Position numbers and translations under genes: made by a program
Part shown: one piece after another, positions 36,357-45,062 of the stretch
How positions within the stretch are numbered: position 1 is the first letter of the stretch
Layout: each line of letters begins with the position of its first letter
Notes under the pieces: generated by a model
Database searches by the model: none
The model's input: the letters and a program-made list of their open reading frames with translations, nothing else
Told to the model about the DNA's origin: nothing
Assembly (NCBI GenBank): GCA_963667605.2
Contig: CAXXUZ010000003.1
Location: 186,001-250,000 of the forward strand
Reading direction: 5' to 3'
Length of the DNA: 64,000 bases
Source: JADLGL01 sp963667605
Lineage (GTDB): Bacteria; Pseudomonadota; Alphaproteobacteria; Rhizobiales; Kaistiaceae

Positions 36357-37076
36357 ATGTGCGGCCGCTATGACAATCTCATTCCGCGCGATGCGTTGGA
36401 GCAGCTATTCGGCGTTGACGCTCTGCCGGAGTCGAATTTTCCGCCGCGCTACAATATCGCCCCGACCCAAGATGTTCCGATCGTCAGGCTCGACCGGGAA
36501 GGGCGGCGGGAACTGGTGCTGGTGCGGTGGGGCTTGGTTCCGTTCTGGATGAAGGCGATCCCGCGGCAGCCGCACATCAATGCTCGGGCCGAGACCACCG
36601 ATCGGACGCCGTTGTTCCGAGATGCCTTTGCGGCGCGGCGTTGCCTGGTGCCGGCGACCGGCTTCTACGAATGGGAAAACCGTGACGGCCGTAAGCAACC
36701 CTATCGGTTCCGGCTTCGCACCTGCGATCCGTTTGCGTTCGCCGGGCTGTGGGAATCGGCGCAGATCGAGGGCGAACGCGTCGCCTCGACCACGATCATC
36801 GTCACCGACGCCAATGATCTTGTTGCCCCAATTCACGACCGGATGCCGGTGATCCTCGGCGCCGCCGACTATGCAAGCTGGCTCCACCCGGCCACCGCGA
36901 AGAAGGACGCGCGGCAATTGTTGAGGCCGTTCGCCGCCGAACTGATGAAGGCCTATCCGGTCAGCAGTTTCGTCAACCATCATGAGAATGACAGCGAGGA
37001 ATGCATTCGGCCGCTCGAACTCGATAATGAAGATCAGAGCGCCGATCCGGAGCAGCCCGGGCTTCCCGGCCTCTAG
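36357..37076 (+). CDS. SRAP-domain protein (abasic-site DNA crosslinker, YedK/HMCES family)
   Basis: 239 residues. Begins MCGRYDN: Cys2 after removal of Met is the catalytic residue that links covalently to abasic sites in single-stranded DNA. Other conserved parts: RYNIAPTQDVPIV, RWGLVPFWMK, INARAET, RCLVPATGFYEWE (Glu of the active site) and IHDRMPVIL (His). It protects abasic sites at replication forks. The start is certain because of the MCGR motif. It overlaps the stop of the convergent FkbM gene by 4 bp. Intact. Confidence 0.95.
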   Translation: MCGRYDNLIPRDALEQLFGVDALPESNFPPRYNIAPTQDVPIVRLDREGRRELVLVRWGLVPFWMKAIPRQPHINARAETTDRTPLFRDAFAARRCLVPATGFYEWENRDGRKQPYRFRLRTCDPFAFAGLWESAQIEGERVASTTIIVTDANDLVAPIHDRMPVILGAADYASWLHPATAKKDARQLLRPFAAELMKAYPVSSFVNHHENDSEECIRPLELDNEDQSADPEQPGLPGL

Positions 37077-37894
37077 TCGGCTTCGGGTCGGACAAATCGG
37101 AGATCGGCAATCATCAGAGCTTGGGAAGGATGCGAGATGGTGTCGCTCAGCTTCCAGCCGCGAGCTTCGATGAAAGCGGTGATCTCCCGTCGCCGAGGGA
37201 GGCTCTCATCATTGTCCATGACCTCGATCTGAAGTCCGCGCACGCGATCGTCGTGCAGTACCTTATCGCCGCCGCGCAGCACGGCGCTCTCACGGCCGTC
37301 GATGTCGATTTTGATGTGGGTCGGGAAGGGCAGGCCGGGTACCGCAACGAGGTCGTCGAGCCGGTAGCAAAGGCAGCCAAAAGTCGCGGCGGGATCGACC
37401 GATCGATCCTTGAAGGCGAAGATTTGGTCGAATGAATGCATCGAGCCGCCCGACTTCAGATTTTGCAGATTGAAATCGAGGAGAGCGCTGGTCTCTCCCA
37501 AGCCCACCGGCAGCACGATCACCTTGCCGGTCAGCCCGTTGAGGAGCGTGTTTCGCAAGATGCTGGTATAATTGAAGAAGGCCGGCTCGATAGCCACCAC
37601 TTTGTCGACATTGGGGTTTTCCGCCGCCAGCAGCGAAAACACACCGATATTCGCGCCGACATCCCATAGCACCGTGCTCTCCGGGAGGCTGCGCACCCAA
37701 TCAGCGGTCCAAGTTTCCGAGACGTTCTGCGATCGCCTCAGCTCAAGCCAGGATTCGGCGGTGAACTGGAGCTGGGTGCCCTCAACGCGGAGCGGCTTCT
37801 TGACCGACAGACTGCGGCGGATGCGGAGCGCCAGCACGGCCAGCCGGTTGTCCGATGCCAGCCAGATTCCCGCTGCACGAATGTGCCGCCACAT
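37073..37894 (-). CDS. FkbM-family methyltransferase
   Basis: 273 residues. SAM-binding motif I VLWDVGANIGVFSLLAA and acidic loop VVAIEPAFFNYTSI, then IKIDIDGRESAVLRGGDKVL, the hallmark of FkbM proteins (O-methyltransferases acting on sugars or polyketides). The C-terminus WKLSDTISHPSQALMIADLRFVRP is typical. Substrate cannot be told from context. Convergent with the SRAP gene. Intact. Confidence 0.9.
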   Translation of the reverse strand: MWRHIRAAGIWLASDNRLAVLALRIRRSLSVKKPLRVEGTQLQFTAESWLELRRSQNVSETWTADWVRSLPESTVLWDVGANIGVFSLLAAENPNVDKVVAIEPAFFNYTSILRNTLLNGLTGKVIVLPVGLGETSALLDFNLQNLKSGGSMHSFDQIFAFKDRSVDPAATFGCLCYRLDDLVAVPGLPFPTHIKIDIDGRESAVLRGGDKVLHDDRVRGLQIEVMDNDESLPRRREITAFIEARGWKLSDTISHPSQALMIADLRFVRPEAD

Positions 37895-38125
37895 GATTTC
37901 CTCCGGTCGGCCGGGTGAGTCGTCGACCGCTGTCTAGCCGGGTCCCGCGGGTGACGCTAGCCGGCACGGCCGCTCCCAGCAGGGGGTAGGACAACGTCGT
38001 CGTCGCTGTTTTCGACGGCGGTTGCCCAGTGCTCAAGGAAATGTCACTTCGCCGCCACGATCGCTCGGTGTATTCTCGCGAATCCGGTATCGAACCTTGC
38101 CGCCAGCTGCGTGACAACCAAGGAA

Positions 38126-38530
38126 ATGAGTTTGCGCTCCTTGATCAAAACTGCTGCCGCCGCTTTTGTCGGCGCGGTCCTACTGGCCGCCAGCAATGCT
38201 GCCGCGCTTGAATTCAAGGATTTCTCCGTCGATGGCTTCGCCGCGGCGCAGTCGGAGGGGGCGCCGATTGTTGTCGATGTTCACGCCGTGTGGTGCTCGA
38301 CTTGCGCCGCCCAGCGGCGAGTGATCGAACAACTGGCAGGGGATCCGCGGTTCGACAACGTCATTGTGTTCGTTATCGACTATGACACCGGGAAGAACTT
38401 CATGCGCCTGTTCGGCGTAAGAAGTCGCAGCACGCTGATCGCCTTCCAAGGGTCCGAGGAAGTCGACCGGCTCTACGCACTTACGGCGTTCGAAGCGATC
38501 CAGTCATTGTTCCTTAATGCTGTGAAGTAG
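38126..38530 (+). CDS. Exported thioredoxin-like protein
   Basis: About 134 residues. Signal peptide (LIKTAAAAFVGAVLLAASNAAA), then a thioredoxin fold with active site WCSTC (VDVHAVWCSTCAAQRRVIEQL) and the FGVRSRSTLIAFQG segment where cis-Pro is replaced by Ser-Thr (RSRSTL). The start could also be GTG at 38111; ATG at 38126 has AAGGA very close. It lies 14 bp before a CcdA-type membrane protein, which probably supplies electrons to it in the periplasm. Confidence 0.85.
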   Translation: MSLRSLIKTAAAAFVGAVLLAASNAAALEFKDFSVDGFAAAQSEGAPIVVDVHAVWCSTCAAQRRVIEQLAGDPRFDNVIVFVIDYDTGKNFMRLFGVRSRSTLIAFQGSEEVDRLYALTAFEAIQSLFLNAVK

Positions 38531-38544
38531 CCCAGGCGGGGCAG

Positions 38545-39267
38545 ATGAGCTTTGACCAATTCCTGTTGGCGTTCTTCGCTGGCGGGCTCACCGTCCTCAA
38601 TCCTTGCGTTCTGCCGATCCTGCCGATCGTGTTCGCGACGGCGGTTTCGAAACATCGATACGGCCCGTTGGCACTCGCTGCCGGCCTGACGAGTTCTTTC
38701 GTGGCGATCCTCCTGTTCGTCAATGTCGTCGGATTCGGAATTGGCATTGATGAGCAACAATTCCGGATTGGCGGTTCGATTCTACTGATCGTTGTCGGAG
38801 TGATCCTAGTGGTGCCGCCGATACAGGCCCAGCTGGTTGCAGCTACCGGTCCGGTCGCTAATTGGACACAACAGCGATTTGGCGGGTTTGAGGGCTCGGG
38901 CTGGAAGGGGCAGTTCGGAATCGGGCTGGTGCTTGGGCTTGTTTGGAGCCCGTGTTCCGGGCCGACACTGGGAGCAGCCTCGGCCTTGGCGTTCAGCCGG
39001 GAGAGCCTCGGGTCGGCGGCGGCGGTGTTGATCGCTTTCGGCATCGGCACGTCTATCCCGTTGATAGCGCTGGGGTTCCTGTCTCGTGCCGCGCTGATGA
39101 AGTGGCGTCATCGTCTGCTGGCGGTAAGCCGCGTCGGCCGATATGTTCTGGGTGGGGCGCTCCTCATCGTCGGTGTTTTGATCGTGACCGGGCTCGACCG
39201 GCAAATCGAGGCCTATTGGGTTCAAAACGGCCCGGCTTGGCTCAACGATCTGACCGTGCGCTATTAG
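38545..39267 (+). CDS. CcdA/DsbD-like membrane thiol transporter
   Basis: 240 residues, six membrane helices. Conserved Cys-Pro pairs: LNPCVLPILP in the first helix and SPCSGPTLGAA in the fourth, as in CcdA, which carries reducing equivalents from cytoplasmic thioredoxin across the membrane. It follows the exported thioredoxin gene closely, so the two likely form a periplasmic reduction pathway. Intact. Confidence 0.92.
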   Translation: MSFDQFLLAFFAGGLTVLNPCVLPILPIVFATAVSKHRYGPLALAAGLTSSFVAILLFVNVVGFGIGIDEQQFRIGGSILLIVVGVILVVPPIQAQLVAATGPVANWTQQRFGGFEGSGWKGQFGIGLVLGLVWSPCSGPTLGAASALAFSRESLGSAAAVLIAFGIGTSIPLIALGFLSRAALMKWRHRLLAVSRVGRYVLGGALLIVGVLIVTGLDRQIEAYWVQNGPAWLNDLTVRY

Positions 39268-39341
39268 GCTCTGTTGGCTCCAGGTCCCCGCACTGTTATC
39301 TGATGCTTCAGCGGCGGCGGGCCGATTTGCGGGAGGCGGCG

Positions 39342-39701
39342 ATGACCAGCACTATGTTCGAGCGCTATGGCGGGTTCGCGAAGATCAGCCAATTGGTTTC
39401 GTCTTTCTATGATCGCGTTTTGGATTCACCGCTCCCCAGCCCGTATTTCGCCAAAACCGACATGCGGCGCCAGATTGACCATCAAACAAAGTTCATCGCC
39501 ACAGTGATGGGTGGACCGACGAGCTACACCGATGATGCGCTGGAGCGCGTGCATGCCAAACTGGAGATCACCGATCCGGCGTTCGACGAGGTGGCGATGC
39601 TGCTGAAGGAAACGCTGGAAGATTTCGGCGTTGAGGACGCCGATGTCCGAGTGCTGTGCGAGGAGTTCGTCAGTCGCCGTCGCTACATTGTTGACCGGTA
39701 G
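39342..39701 (+). CDS. Truncated haemoglobin (group I-like)
   Basis: 119 residues: MTSTMFERYGGFAKISQLVSSFYDRVL, then FAKTDMRRQIDHQTKFIATVMGG and RVHAKLEITDPAFDEVAMLLKETLEDFGV, where the His in RVHAKLEI is the proximal haem ligand. The start is preceded by GGGAGG. Such globins bind O2 or NO. The stop is 5 bp before the adenylate cyclase start, so the globin may feed haem-based gas sensing into cAMP signalling, or just detoxify NO; the link is inferred from position. Confidence 0.9.
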   Translation: MTSTMFERYGGFAKISQLVSSFYDRVLDSPLPSPYFAKTDMRRQIDHQTKFIATVMGGPTSYTDDALERVHAKLEITDPAFDEVAMLLKETLEDFGVEDADVRVLCEEFVSRRRYIVDR

Positions 39702-39706
39702 ACGAC

Positions 39707-40813
39707 ATGTCCGATACGCCCGAAAAATCCGATGATAAATCGGTGGACCTCGCCGATCTGGACGGATCGGTGGAACCGGAGACGCTTCGCCGGGTGTTGC
39801 AGAATCTCAGCCTGGCCTGCGTTATTGCCGACTACTCGAGTTGGGAAATACTGTTTGAGAATGCCACCTTCTTTCAGTGGTTTCCGCCGAAAGGAGACAG
39901 GGATGGTCTCCTCACAGAGCGCCTGCCTGATCTGAATCAGGCTAAGGCGGAGGAGCGGCTGAAGAAGTGGCGACCTATCAGCTTTGAGGCCGAAACCAAG
40001 CCTGGGGGGCGGGAAATCCCCCTCGAGATCGAGCTTCGGCCGCTGCCCGGAGATGACGGTACGCTCTGCATTGTCGAATGCCGTGACATCGCAAAGCGAC
40101 GTCAAGCCGAATATATGCTCGAATCCTACTCGCATATGGCGGAGAAGAATGCGCGCGACTTGCGGCGTGAGAAGGAGCGAGTCGAAAAGCTCCTTCTCAA
40201 CATTATGCCGCGGTCGGTCTATGAGGAGATGAAGGACTACGGCACCGTTACGCCGCAGCGCTTCGACGATGCCTCGATCCTAATGCTCGACTTTGTCGAT
40301 TTCACCGAAATGGCAGTGTCGCGCGATCCCAGTGCGTTGATTTCTGAACTCAACGACATCTTTACTTCCTTCGATCGGATCGTCGAACTGTTCGGCTGCG
40401 AGCGGATCAAGACGATCGGCGATGCCTATATGGCGGTATCGGGGCTCCCGGAGGCCAATCCAGAACACGCGCAGAATGCGGCGCGGGCGGGGCTGCGGAT
40501 GCGGCGTTATATCGAGCGACGAAACACGGCGCACACCGAGGCCTGGCGATGTCGCATCGGCATTCACAGCGGGCCGGTGGTCGGTTCGATCATCGGCATC
40601 CAGAAATATGTCTATGACATTTTCGGTCCGGGCGTGAACATGGCGGCCCGGCTTGAGGTCCAATCCGAGCCGATGCAAATCACGGTCAGCGAGACGACCT
40701 ACAATCTGATCAAGGACGAGTTTCGCTTGGTCGATCGTGGGAAATTTGAGGTCAAAGGCTTCGGAACGCAGCGCCTATTTTCGCTGGAAACCGAGATCGC
40801 GATGGGGCGTTAA
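39707..40813 (+). CDS. PAS-domain class III adenylate cyclase
   Basis: 368 residues. Residues ~25-140 form a PAS-like domain (ACVIADYSSWEILFENATFFQWF ... EIELRPLPGDDGTLCIVECRDI), followed by a coiled coil (YMLESYSHMAEKNARDLRREKERVEKLLLNIMP) and the cyclase domain: metal Asp in LMLDFVDFTEMA, ERIKTIGDAYMAVSG (substrate Lys, second metal Asp) and YDIFGPGVNMAARLE (Asp, Asn, Arg). The Lys/Asp pair favours ATP over GTP. There is no membrane segment, so it is cytoplasmic. Directly follows the globin gene. Intact; overlaps the convergent LysR gene by 4 bp. Confidence 0.93.
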   Translation: MSDTPEKSDDKSVDLADLDGSVEPETLRRVLQNLSLACVIADYSSWEILFENATFFQWFPPKGDRDGLLTERLPDLNQAKAEERLKKWRPISFEAETKPGGREIPLEIELRPLPGDDGTLCIVECRDIAKRRQAEYMLESYSHMAEKNARDLRREKERVEKLLLNIMPRSVYEEMKDYGTVTPQRFDDASILMLDFVDFTEMAVSRDPSALISELNDIFTSFDRIVELFGCERIKTIGDAYMAVSGLPEANPEHAQNAARAGLRMRRYIERRNTAHTEAWRCRIGIHSGPVVGSIIGIQKYVYDIFGPGVNMAARLEVQSEPMQITVSETTYNLIKDEFRLVDRGKFEVKGFGTQRLFSLETEIAMGR

Positions 40814-41892
40814 CTTCCGCGGATAACCTTTCGGGAGACCAGCGGCGAGGCCGCGAATGAGCCCCTGACCGATTGCATTTCCAGTCCATCTGGAACCATT
40901 CCCACCAAATCATTGGGGTGGATGAATTCATCTCGGAACAAGGGATAACGGACCGGGTCGAAGATCGAACGAAACCAATCGATCACATGGCCGATCCGCT
41001 TGGTTTTTCTGGCCTCGGGGTGGTAGGTGAGCCAGATATCCATCGGTTGATGGATGCCGATATCGACCGGTATAACGGGCGCATCGAGGGCACAAGCGAA
41101 GCTCGGCAAGGCCCCGATGCCTGCACCTTTCTCAACGGCATAGAAAACCGCGGAACTGGAGTTAGAGCGGATGCCGACGATGCCCTCGATATCGTCGAGG
41201 GCAAGGTGTCGTGCCCAAGCGCCGGTCTCCAATTGCTGTCCCACGTGGTCGACGATGCGATGCTCGCGCATCTCTTCCTTGTTCTCTGGCAGGCCATAAC
41301 GCTCGGCATAGCTCTTGGACGCGAAGGTGTAAGCGTGAAGGCGACCAAGCCGGACCAGTTTCTGTTCCGGCTGGTCCGGCCGGACAAATTGGATCGACAG
41401 GTCAGCCTCGAGCTTGAGTACGTCGGCGCTTTCGACGGCGCAATTCAGCTCGATGGTCAAATTGGGATGCTGACGAGTGAAGTCGACCAGCAATGGCATG
41501 ACCCAAAACGTGCCGAGTCCTTCGGTGATCGAGACGCGCACCGCTCCGCGATGTTCTGACCGCGGTCCTTCCATGCGGCGATAGAGATCGAAAAAGGAAC
41601 GCTCCATAGCGCGGGCGCTTTCGGTAAGAAAGCGGCCCTCGGCGATGATCACCAAGCCTTCCTTGACCCGATTGAAGAGCTGATATCCGAGTAGGCGTTC
41701 AAGCCAGTCTATCCGGCGGGCAACGGTTGACGCATTGAGGTTCAGCCGGTCGGCAGCCTTACGGAAGCTGCCGGCCTCGACACAGCGCAAGAAGACGCGG
41801 ACGTCATCCCAGGGGATGTCTTCGATCGAGCCCTCGGTGCTTGAGGGTGCTGCACCTGCGCGGCACCCCCTTGCATCAGAGTAGGCATACAA
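40810..41892 (-). CDS. LysR-type transcriptional regulator
   Basis: About 330-360 residues. Helix-turn-helix WDDVRVFLRCVEAGSFRKAADRLNLNASTVARRIDWLERLLGYQLFNR, then a substrate-binding domain (VRVSITEGLGTFWVMPLLVDFTRQHPNLTIEL). No ATG lies upstream of IEDIPWDD; the frame opens at a TTG at 41892, and the true start is uncertain by ~30 codons. It is divergent from the 42035 gene and may control it. Effector unknown. Confidence 0.88.
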   Translation of the reverse strand: MYAYSDARGCRAGAAPSSTEGSIEDIPWDDVRVFLRCVEAGSFRKAADRLNLNASTVARRIDWLERLLGYQLFNRVKEGLVIIAEGRFLTESARAMERSFFDLYRRMEGPRSEHRGAVRVSITEGLGTFWVMPLLVDFTRQHPNLTIELNCAVESADVLKLEADLSIQFVRPDQPEQKLVRLGRLHAYTFASKSYAERYGLPENKEEMREHRIVDHVGQQLETGAWARHLALDDIEGIVGIRSNSSSAVFYAVEKGAGIGALPSFACALDAPVIPVDIGIHQPMDIWLTYHPEARKTKRIGHVIDWFRSIFDPVRYPLFRDEFIHPNDLVGMVPDGLEMQSVRGSFAASPLVSRKVIRGS

Positions 41893-42034
41893 GCTCCCTC
41901 GGATCGGCCATGGTTGGGGTCAACCAGATGCTGACCGGGCTCGCCACCGTAAGTTGAGTGTAGCACGGCCAGTGCAGAAAACGAAGCTGTTCATCGCGAT
42001 CCGCCGCGGGTTGCGCGCCGCAGAAGGTCCAGAA

Positions 42035-42637
42035 ATGCAGGCCAATCCGCTGGAATCTAAGAGGTTGCGAGGTGCCGCGCGAGCGCAGCGCCCCGATTTC
42101 GACGATTTGGCGCTTCTTCCCGCCCGCCGGATCAGCGCTTCGCCGGCGAGGCCGGCAGAGCTGAACAAATTGATCAGCCTCGCCGGGCGGCTGATGCCAC
42201 TCAGCGCAGCGGCTCCCGCGATCGAGCGGGTCTATCATCACGACCCGCGGTCGATATGGGCGGTTCATGGCCGCGACGGGATCGTGGGCGTCTTTGCAAT
42301 GCTGTTTCTCAGCAAAACCGGACTCAATCGGCTGCTAGCGGGCGATTTCGAGTCGTCCAAGCCTGCCGTCGATTGGCTTGCACACGCCAGCGAAAAAGTC
42401 GCGGCGGTCTATCTCTGGGCAATCGCCACGCCCGGATTTGTGATCGACGCCTTCCGGGTCGTCAGTTTGTGGCTCCGGTCACCGCGATACGCCTCCGCGG
42501 ATCTTTACGCCCGAGCAACGACTCCTTCCGGCGCCAGGTTGTCGATCAATCTCGGCTTCGAGCTCCTTCCGGAACTTGGCCTCTATCGTTTCCAACGACA
42601 TCAAAACCGGGCAGGGGCCAACATTGCCGTAGCGTAA
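42035..42637 (+). CDS. GNAT-like hypothetical protein
   Basis: About 200 residues from ATG 42035 (AAGG 8 nt upstream); the frame is open further left to a TTG. It contains VYHHDPRSIWAVHGRDGIVGVFAMLFLSKTGLNRLLAGDF and ends GARLSINLGFELLPELGLYRF, which resembles an acyltransferase (GNAT) fold, but the CoA-binding R/QxxGxG/A loop is not clear. It precedes another GNAT gene by 13 bp, so the two may act together. Function unknown. Confidence 0.6.
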   Translation: MQANPLESKRLRGAARAQRPDFDDLALLPARRISASPARPAELNKLISLAGRLMPLSAAAPAIERVYHHDPRSIWAVHGRDGIVGVFAMLFLSKTGLNRLLAGDFESSKPAVDWLAHASEKVAAVYLWAIATPGFVIDAFRVVSLWLRSPRYASADLYARATTPSGARLSINLGFELLPELGLYRFQRHQNRAGANIAVA

Positions 42638-42650
42638 GAGGGGTATTCGC

Positions 42651-43307
42651 ATGCGCAATGAACCGATCTATTCCAGTCAATGGAATGCCAAAGAACGAAA
42701 GAATGAGCAGGCGAATGGGTCACGGCCTTATGTCCAGATCGCTAGAACGCTTGAGGATCTAATGAAGGTAACGGCGATCCGATCGGCCGTCTTTCTCGCG
42801 GATCAAGCCTGTCCATATGAAGAGGAATTCGACGGCAATGATTTATGCGCGGTGCATCTCATCGGCATGGTCGGGACCGAGCCGGCTGCCTGCATCAGAG
42901 CCCGGTTCTTCGCCGATTTCGTCAAGCTCGAACGGCTGGCGGTGCGGCAGGAATACCGCCGTAGTCGCCTGTCTTTCATGATGGTACAGGCCGGCATTGA
43001 GCTGGCGCGCAAGAAAGGGTTCCGGCTGATCTATGGCCACGCCCAGGATCGCCTGGTCGATTTCTGGGCTCATTTCGGGGCAAAGCCGCTGGGAACTGCC
43101 CAAAAGTTGGTCTTTTCAGACTTTCCCTACACCGTGATGGTCATCGAGTTGGAGCCACATCCAGACCCGATCACCGTCAATTCCGACCCCTATCTGATCA
43201 TTAGACCCGAGGGCGAGTGGCATGTTCCGGGGGTGCTGGATGCCTCGGCGGCGCGGCCGCCGACCTCGCCGCTCAGCGCCGATCGTCAAACGAAGAGTGC
43301 GGCATGA
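42651..43307 (+). CDS. GNAT-family N-acetyltransferase
   Basis: 218 residues. VTAIRSAVFLADQACPYEEEFDGNDLCAVHLIGMVGTEPAACIRARFF, then the acetyl-CoA motif LERLAVRQEYRRSRLSFMMVQAGIELARKKGFRLIYGHAQ (motif A, with R-x-x-R-x-S in place of the common R-x-x-G-x-G/A) and DFWAHFGAKPLG. The N-terminal 35 and C-terminal 45 residues are unusual. Stop overlaps the next gene (ATGA). Substrate unknown. Confidence 0.82.
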   Translation: MRNEPIYSSQWNAKERKNEQANGSRPYVQIARTLEDLMKVTAIRSAVFLADQACPYEEEFDGNDLCAVHLIGMVGTEPAACIRARFFADFVKLERLAVRQEYRRSRLSFMMVQAGIELARKKGFRLIYGHAQDRLVDFWAHFGAKPLGTAQKLVFSDFPYTVMVIELEPHPDPITVNSDPYLIIRPEGEWHVPGVLDASAARPPTSPLSADRQTKSAA

Positions 43308-43894
43308 ACGTGATTCACTTGCCGTGGCAGCGGCAGCACAGCCACCCGGTGCTGTGCTTCATCGACCTGCAACTTGAATATGTTTCGGCTGGTCGCGCCT
43401 TGGCGGTCGACGAGACCGAGCCGTGGACCAGCAATTGCCGGCGGCTGCTCGACTTCGCCCGGACTCAGCGGTTGCCGATCGCGCATTTCCGTCAGCTCCG
43501 GCGCGGCGCTTTCCTTAATCCAGCGACGGGCTTTGCGGGATGGATCGAGGAATTTCGGCCGCGCCCGTCGGAAATGGTTTTCGAGCGTGCCTTGCCGTCT
43601 TGCTATTCCGCTGACGGCTTCCCGGAAATGACCGAGAATATCGACAATCCGATCCTGGTTCTGGCTGGCCTCACCTCAAGCGGGGCGTGTCTGGCGACGG
43701 CGCTGGATTGCTTTCACCACGATGACGCTAGCTGTTTCGTCTCCGACGCGAGCTGGAGCCAGCCGCTCGGATCTGCCAGCGCTGACGATGCGAACGCATT
43801 CTCCGGTGAAATAATCCGCCAGTATTCCGATGTAATGTCAACCGATGAGTTGATCACATGGCTTTCGAACGAGACCTTTAGTCTAGTCGGCTAG
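43304..43894 (+). CDS. Isochorismatase-family cysteine hydrolase
   Basis: 196 residues from MNVIHLPWQ, overlapping the preceding stop by ATGA. Catalytic pattern: Asp in VLCFIDLQLEYVS, Lys position replaced or shifted (FERALPSCYSADG), and the nucleophile Cys in LVLAGLTSSGACLATALDCFHHD. Family members hydrolyse amides or vinyl ethers (nicotinamidase, isochorismatase, biuret hydrolase). The missing canonical Lys makes activity uncertain. Third gene of a 42035-44112 cluster. Confidence 0.82.
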   Translation: MNVIHLPWQRQHSHPVLCFIDLQLEYVSAGRALAVDETEPWTSNCRRLLDFARTQRLPIAHFRQLRRGAFLNPATGFAGWIEEFRPRPSEMVFERALPSCYSADGFPEMTENIDNPILVLAGLTSSGACLATALDCFHHDDASCFVSDASWSQPLGSASADDANAFSGEIIRQYSDVMSTDELITWLSNETFSLVG

Positions 43895-43932
43895 AAATAG
43901 TGGCGACTGATATAGTATAGGGAGCAGGAGAC

Positions 43933-44112
43933 ATGCCGAAATCTGAGGGTGCCGTCGCACTGTCACGATTGGTCAAATATTGTGAAGCGGAGGCGGCCGG
44001 CCTCAACCTCGCCTTCGTCGCCTATTGTTTGGCGATAGCCGATGGAGCGCTCGCGGAAGAATTCGGCTTCGAAGACGCGGCCGAACCGATGGCGAAGATG
44101 CGACGGAACTAA
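43933..44112 (+). CDS. Small protein, 59 residues
   Basis: MPKSEGAVALSRLVKYCEAEAAGLNLAFVAYCLAIADGALAEEF and onward to MRRN. It follows the isochorismatase gene by 38 bp and has AGGAG before its ATG. Predicted mostly helical, acidic at the C-terminus. No family recognised; the good ribosome-binding site and operon position support it. Confidence 0.5.
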   Translation: MPKSEGAVALSRLVKYCEAEAAGLNLAFVAYCLAIADGALAEEFGFEDAAEPMAKMRRN

Positions 44113-44202
44113 CCAAACAGGTCGGGGAGTGCAGCTCCTCACCAGCAGACCGCGTTTTGGGAGAGGCTCGTCATGCTCTGGCGAAATCGAATCGAGGTCC
44201 AG

Positions 44203-45021
44203 TCATCGCGGCTGGCCATGGTGATTGGTCAAAACGCGTCGAGCCGCCGCAGCGAGGGAGCCGGGCTCCTCGAAGAACGGGTAGTGGCCGACTCCTTCAA
44301 GAATCAGATCGTGCGTCGCGGCATCGAGCAACGGCCGGATCAGGCTTTGGTCGGTATGATCATGATCGCCGCGAATGATGGAGATCGCGCCGAAACGGCC
44401 GATCGCGTCTTGAAAGTTGAACTCGGCGAGAGACCCGTCGACAGAGAAATACACCGGAACCGATATTGGCATCTGCGGCAGCACAGTTTGCTGCGAGGCG
44501 ACATAATACGGGCCAAGCAGAGCAAACGCTTCGGCGCCTTCCTTTCCGGCTTGGACCATGGTCATCAACTCAGTCATGATTTCGGCCGGGACACGGGCGA
44601 CAAAGGTCGCCCTTGCTTGGGCGTAGGCATTGCCTTCGATCGGTGTTGGGCTGACCAGCAGGGATTCGGTGAAGGCAAAGTCCGGTCGTCGGGCAAGCGC
44701 GGCCGCCGCTACAACCGCCCCCCAGGAAAAGGCGGCCATGCCAATTGGCTCCGATCCGACCGCGTCCAACAGGGCGGCGGCGTGGTCGAATGTCGCCTGC
44801 GCGGTTACCGGAGCGTCGGTGGCCGGGGTCCGACCGCAGCCCAGCTGGTCGAAGAAGATCAAGGTTCGATGCTCGAGCAGTCCCGTCAGCCCCGCCAGCA
44901 GGGGGACATGATCAAAGCCGGGACCGCCGTGAAACACCAACAACGGAGGCCCGTTGCCGCGGGTGTGGGTGAAGGTCGGGCCGGAGGTGGTTTCGATCAT
45001 CCCACCGAACGGCGCACTCAT
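44203..45021 (-). CDS. Alpha/beta hydrolase (proline iminopeptidase-like)
   Basis: 272 residues from MSAPFGGMIETT. Oxyanion motif VFHGGPGFDHV, nucleophile Ser in AAFSWGAVVAAA (GxSxG variant, F-S-W-G), Asp in RGDHDHTD and His in EGVGHYPFFEEP. The HGGPG motif is typical of proline iminopeptidases and related esterases. Divergent from the methyltransferase gene at 45063. Intact. Confidence 0.88.
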   Translation of the reverse strand: MSAPFGGMIETTSGPTFTHTRGNGPPLLVFHGGPGFDHVPLLAGLTGLLEHRTLIFFDQLGCGRTPATDAPVTAQATFDHAAALLDAVGSEPIGMAAFSWGAVVAAAALARRPDFAFTESLLVSPTPIEGNAYAQARATFVARVPAEIMTELMTMVQAGKEGAEAFALLGPYYVASQQTVLPQMPISVPVYFSVDGSLAEFNFQDAIGRFGAISIIRGDHDHTDQSLIRPLLDAATHDLILEGVGHYPFFEEPGSLAAAARRVLTNHHGQPR

Positions 45022-45062
45022 ATCGAGCTCCTCGACACAAAATTGCATTGGGTGGTTGAGAC

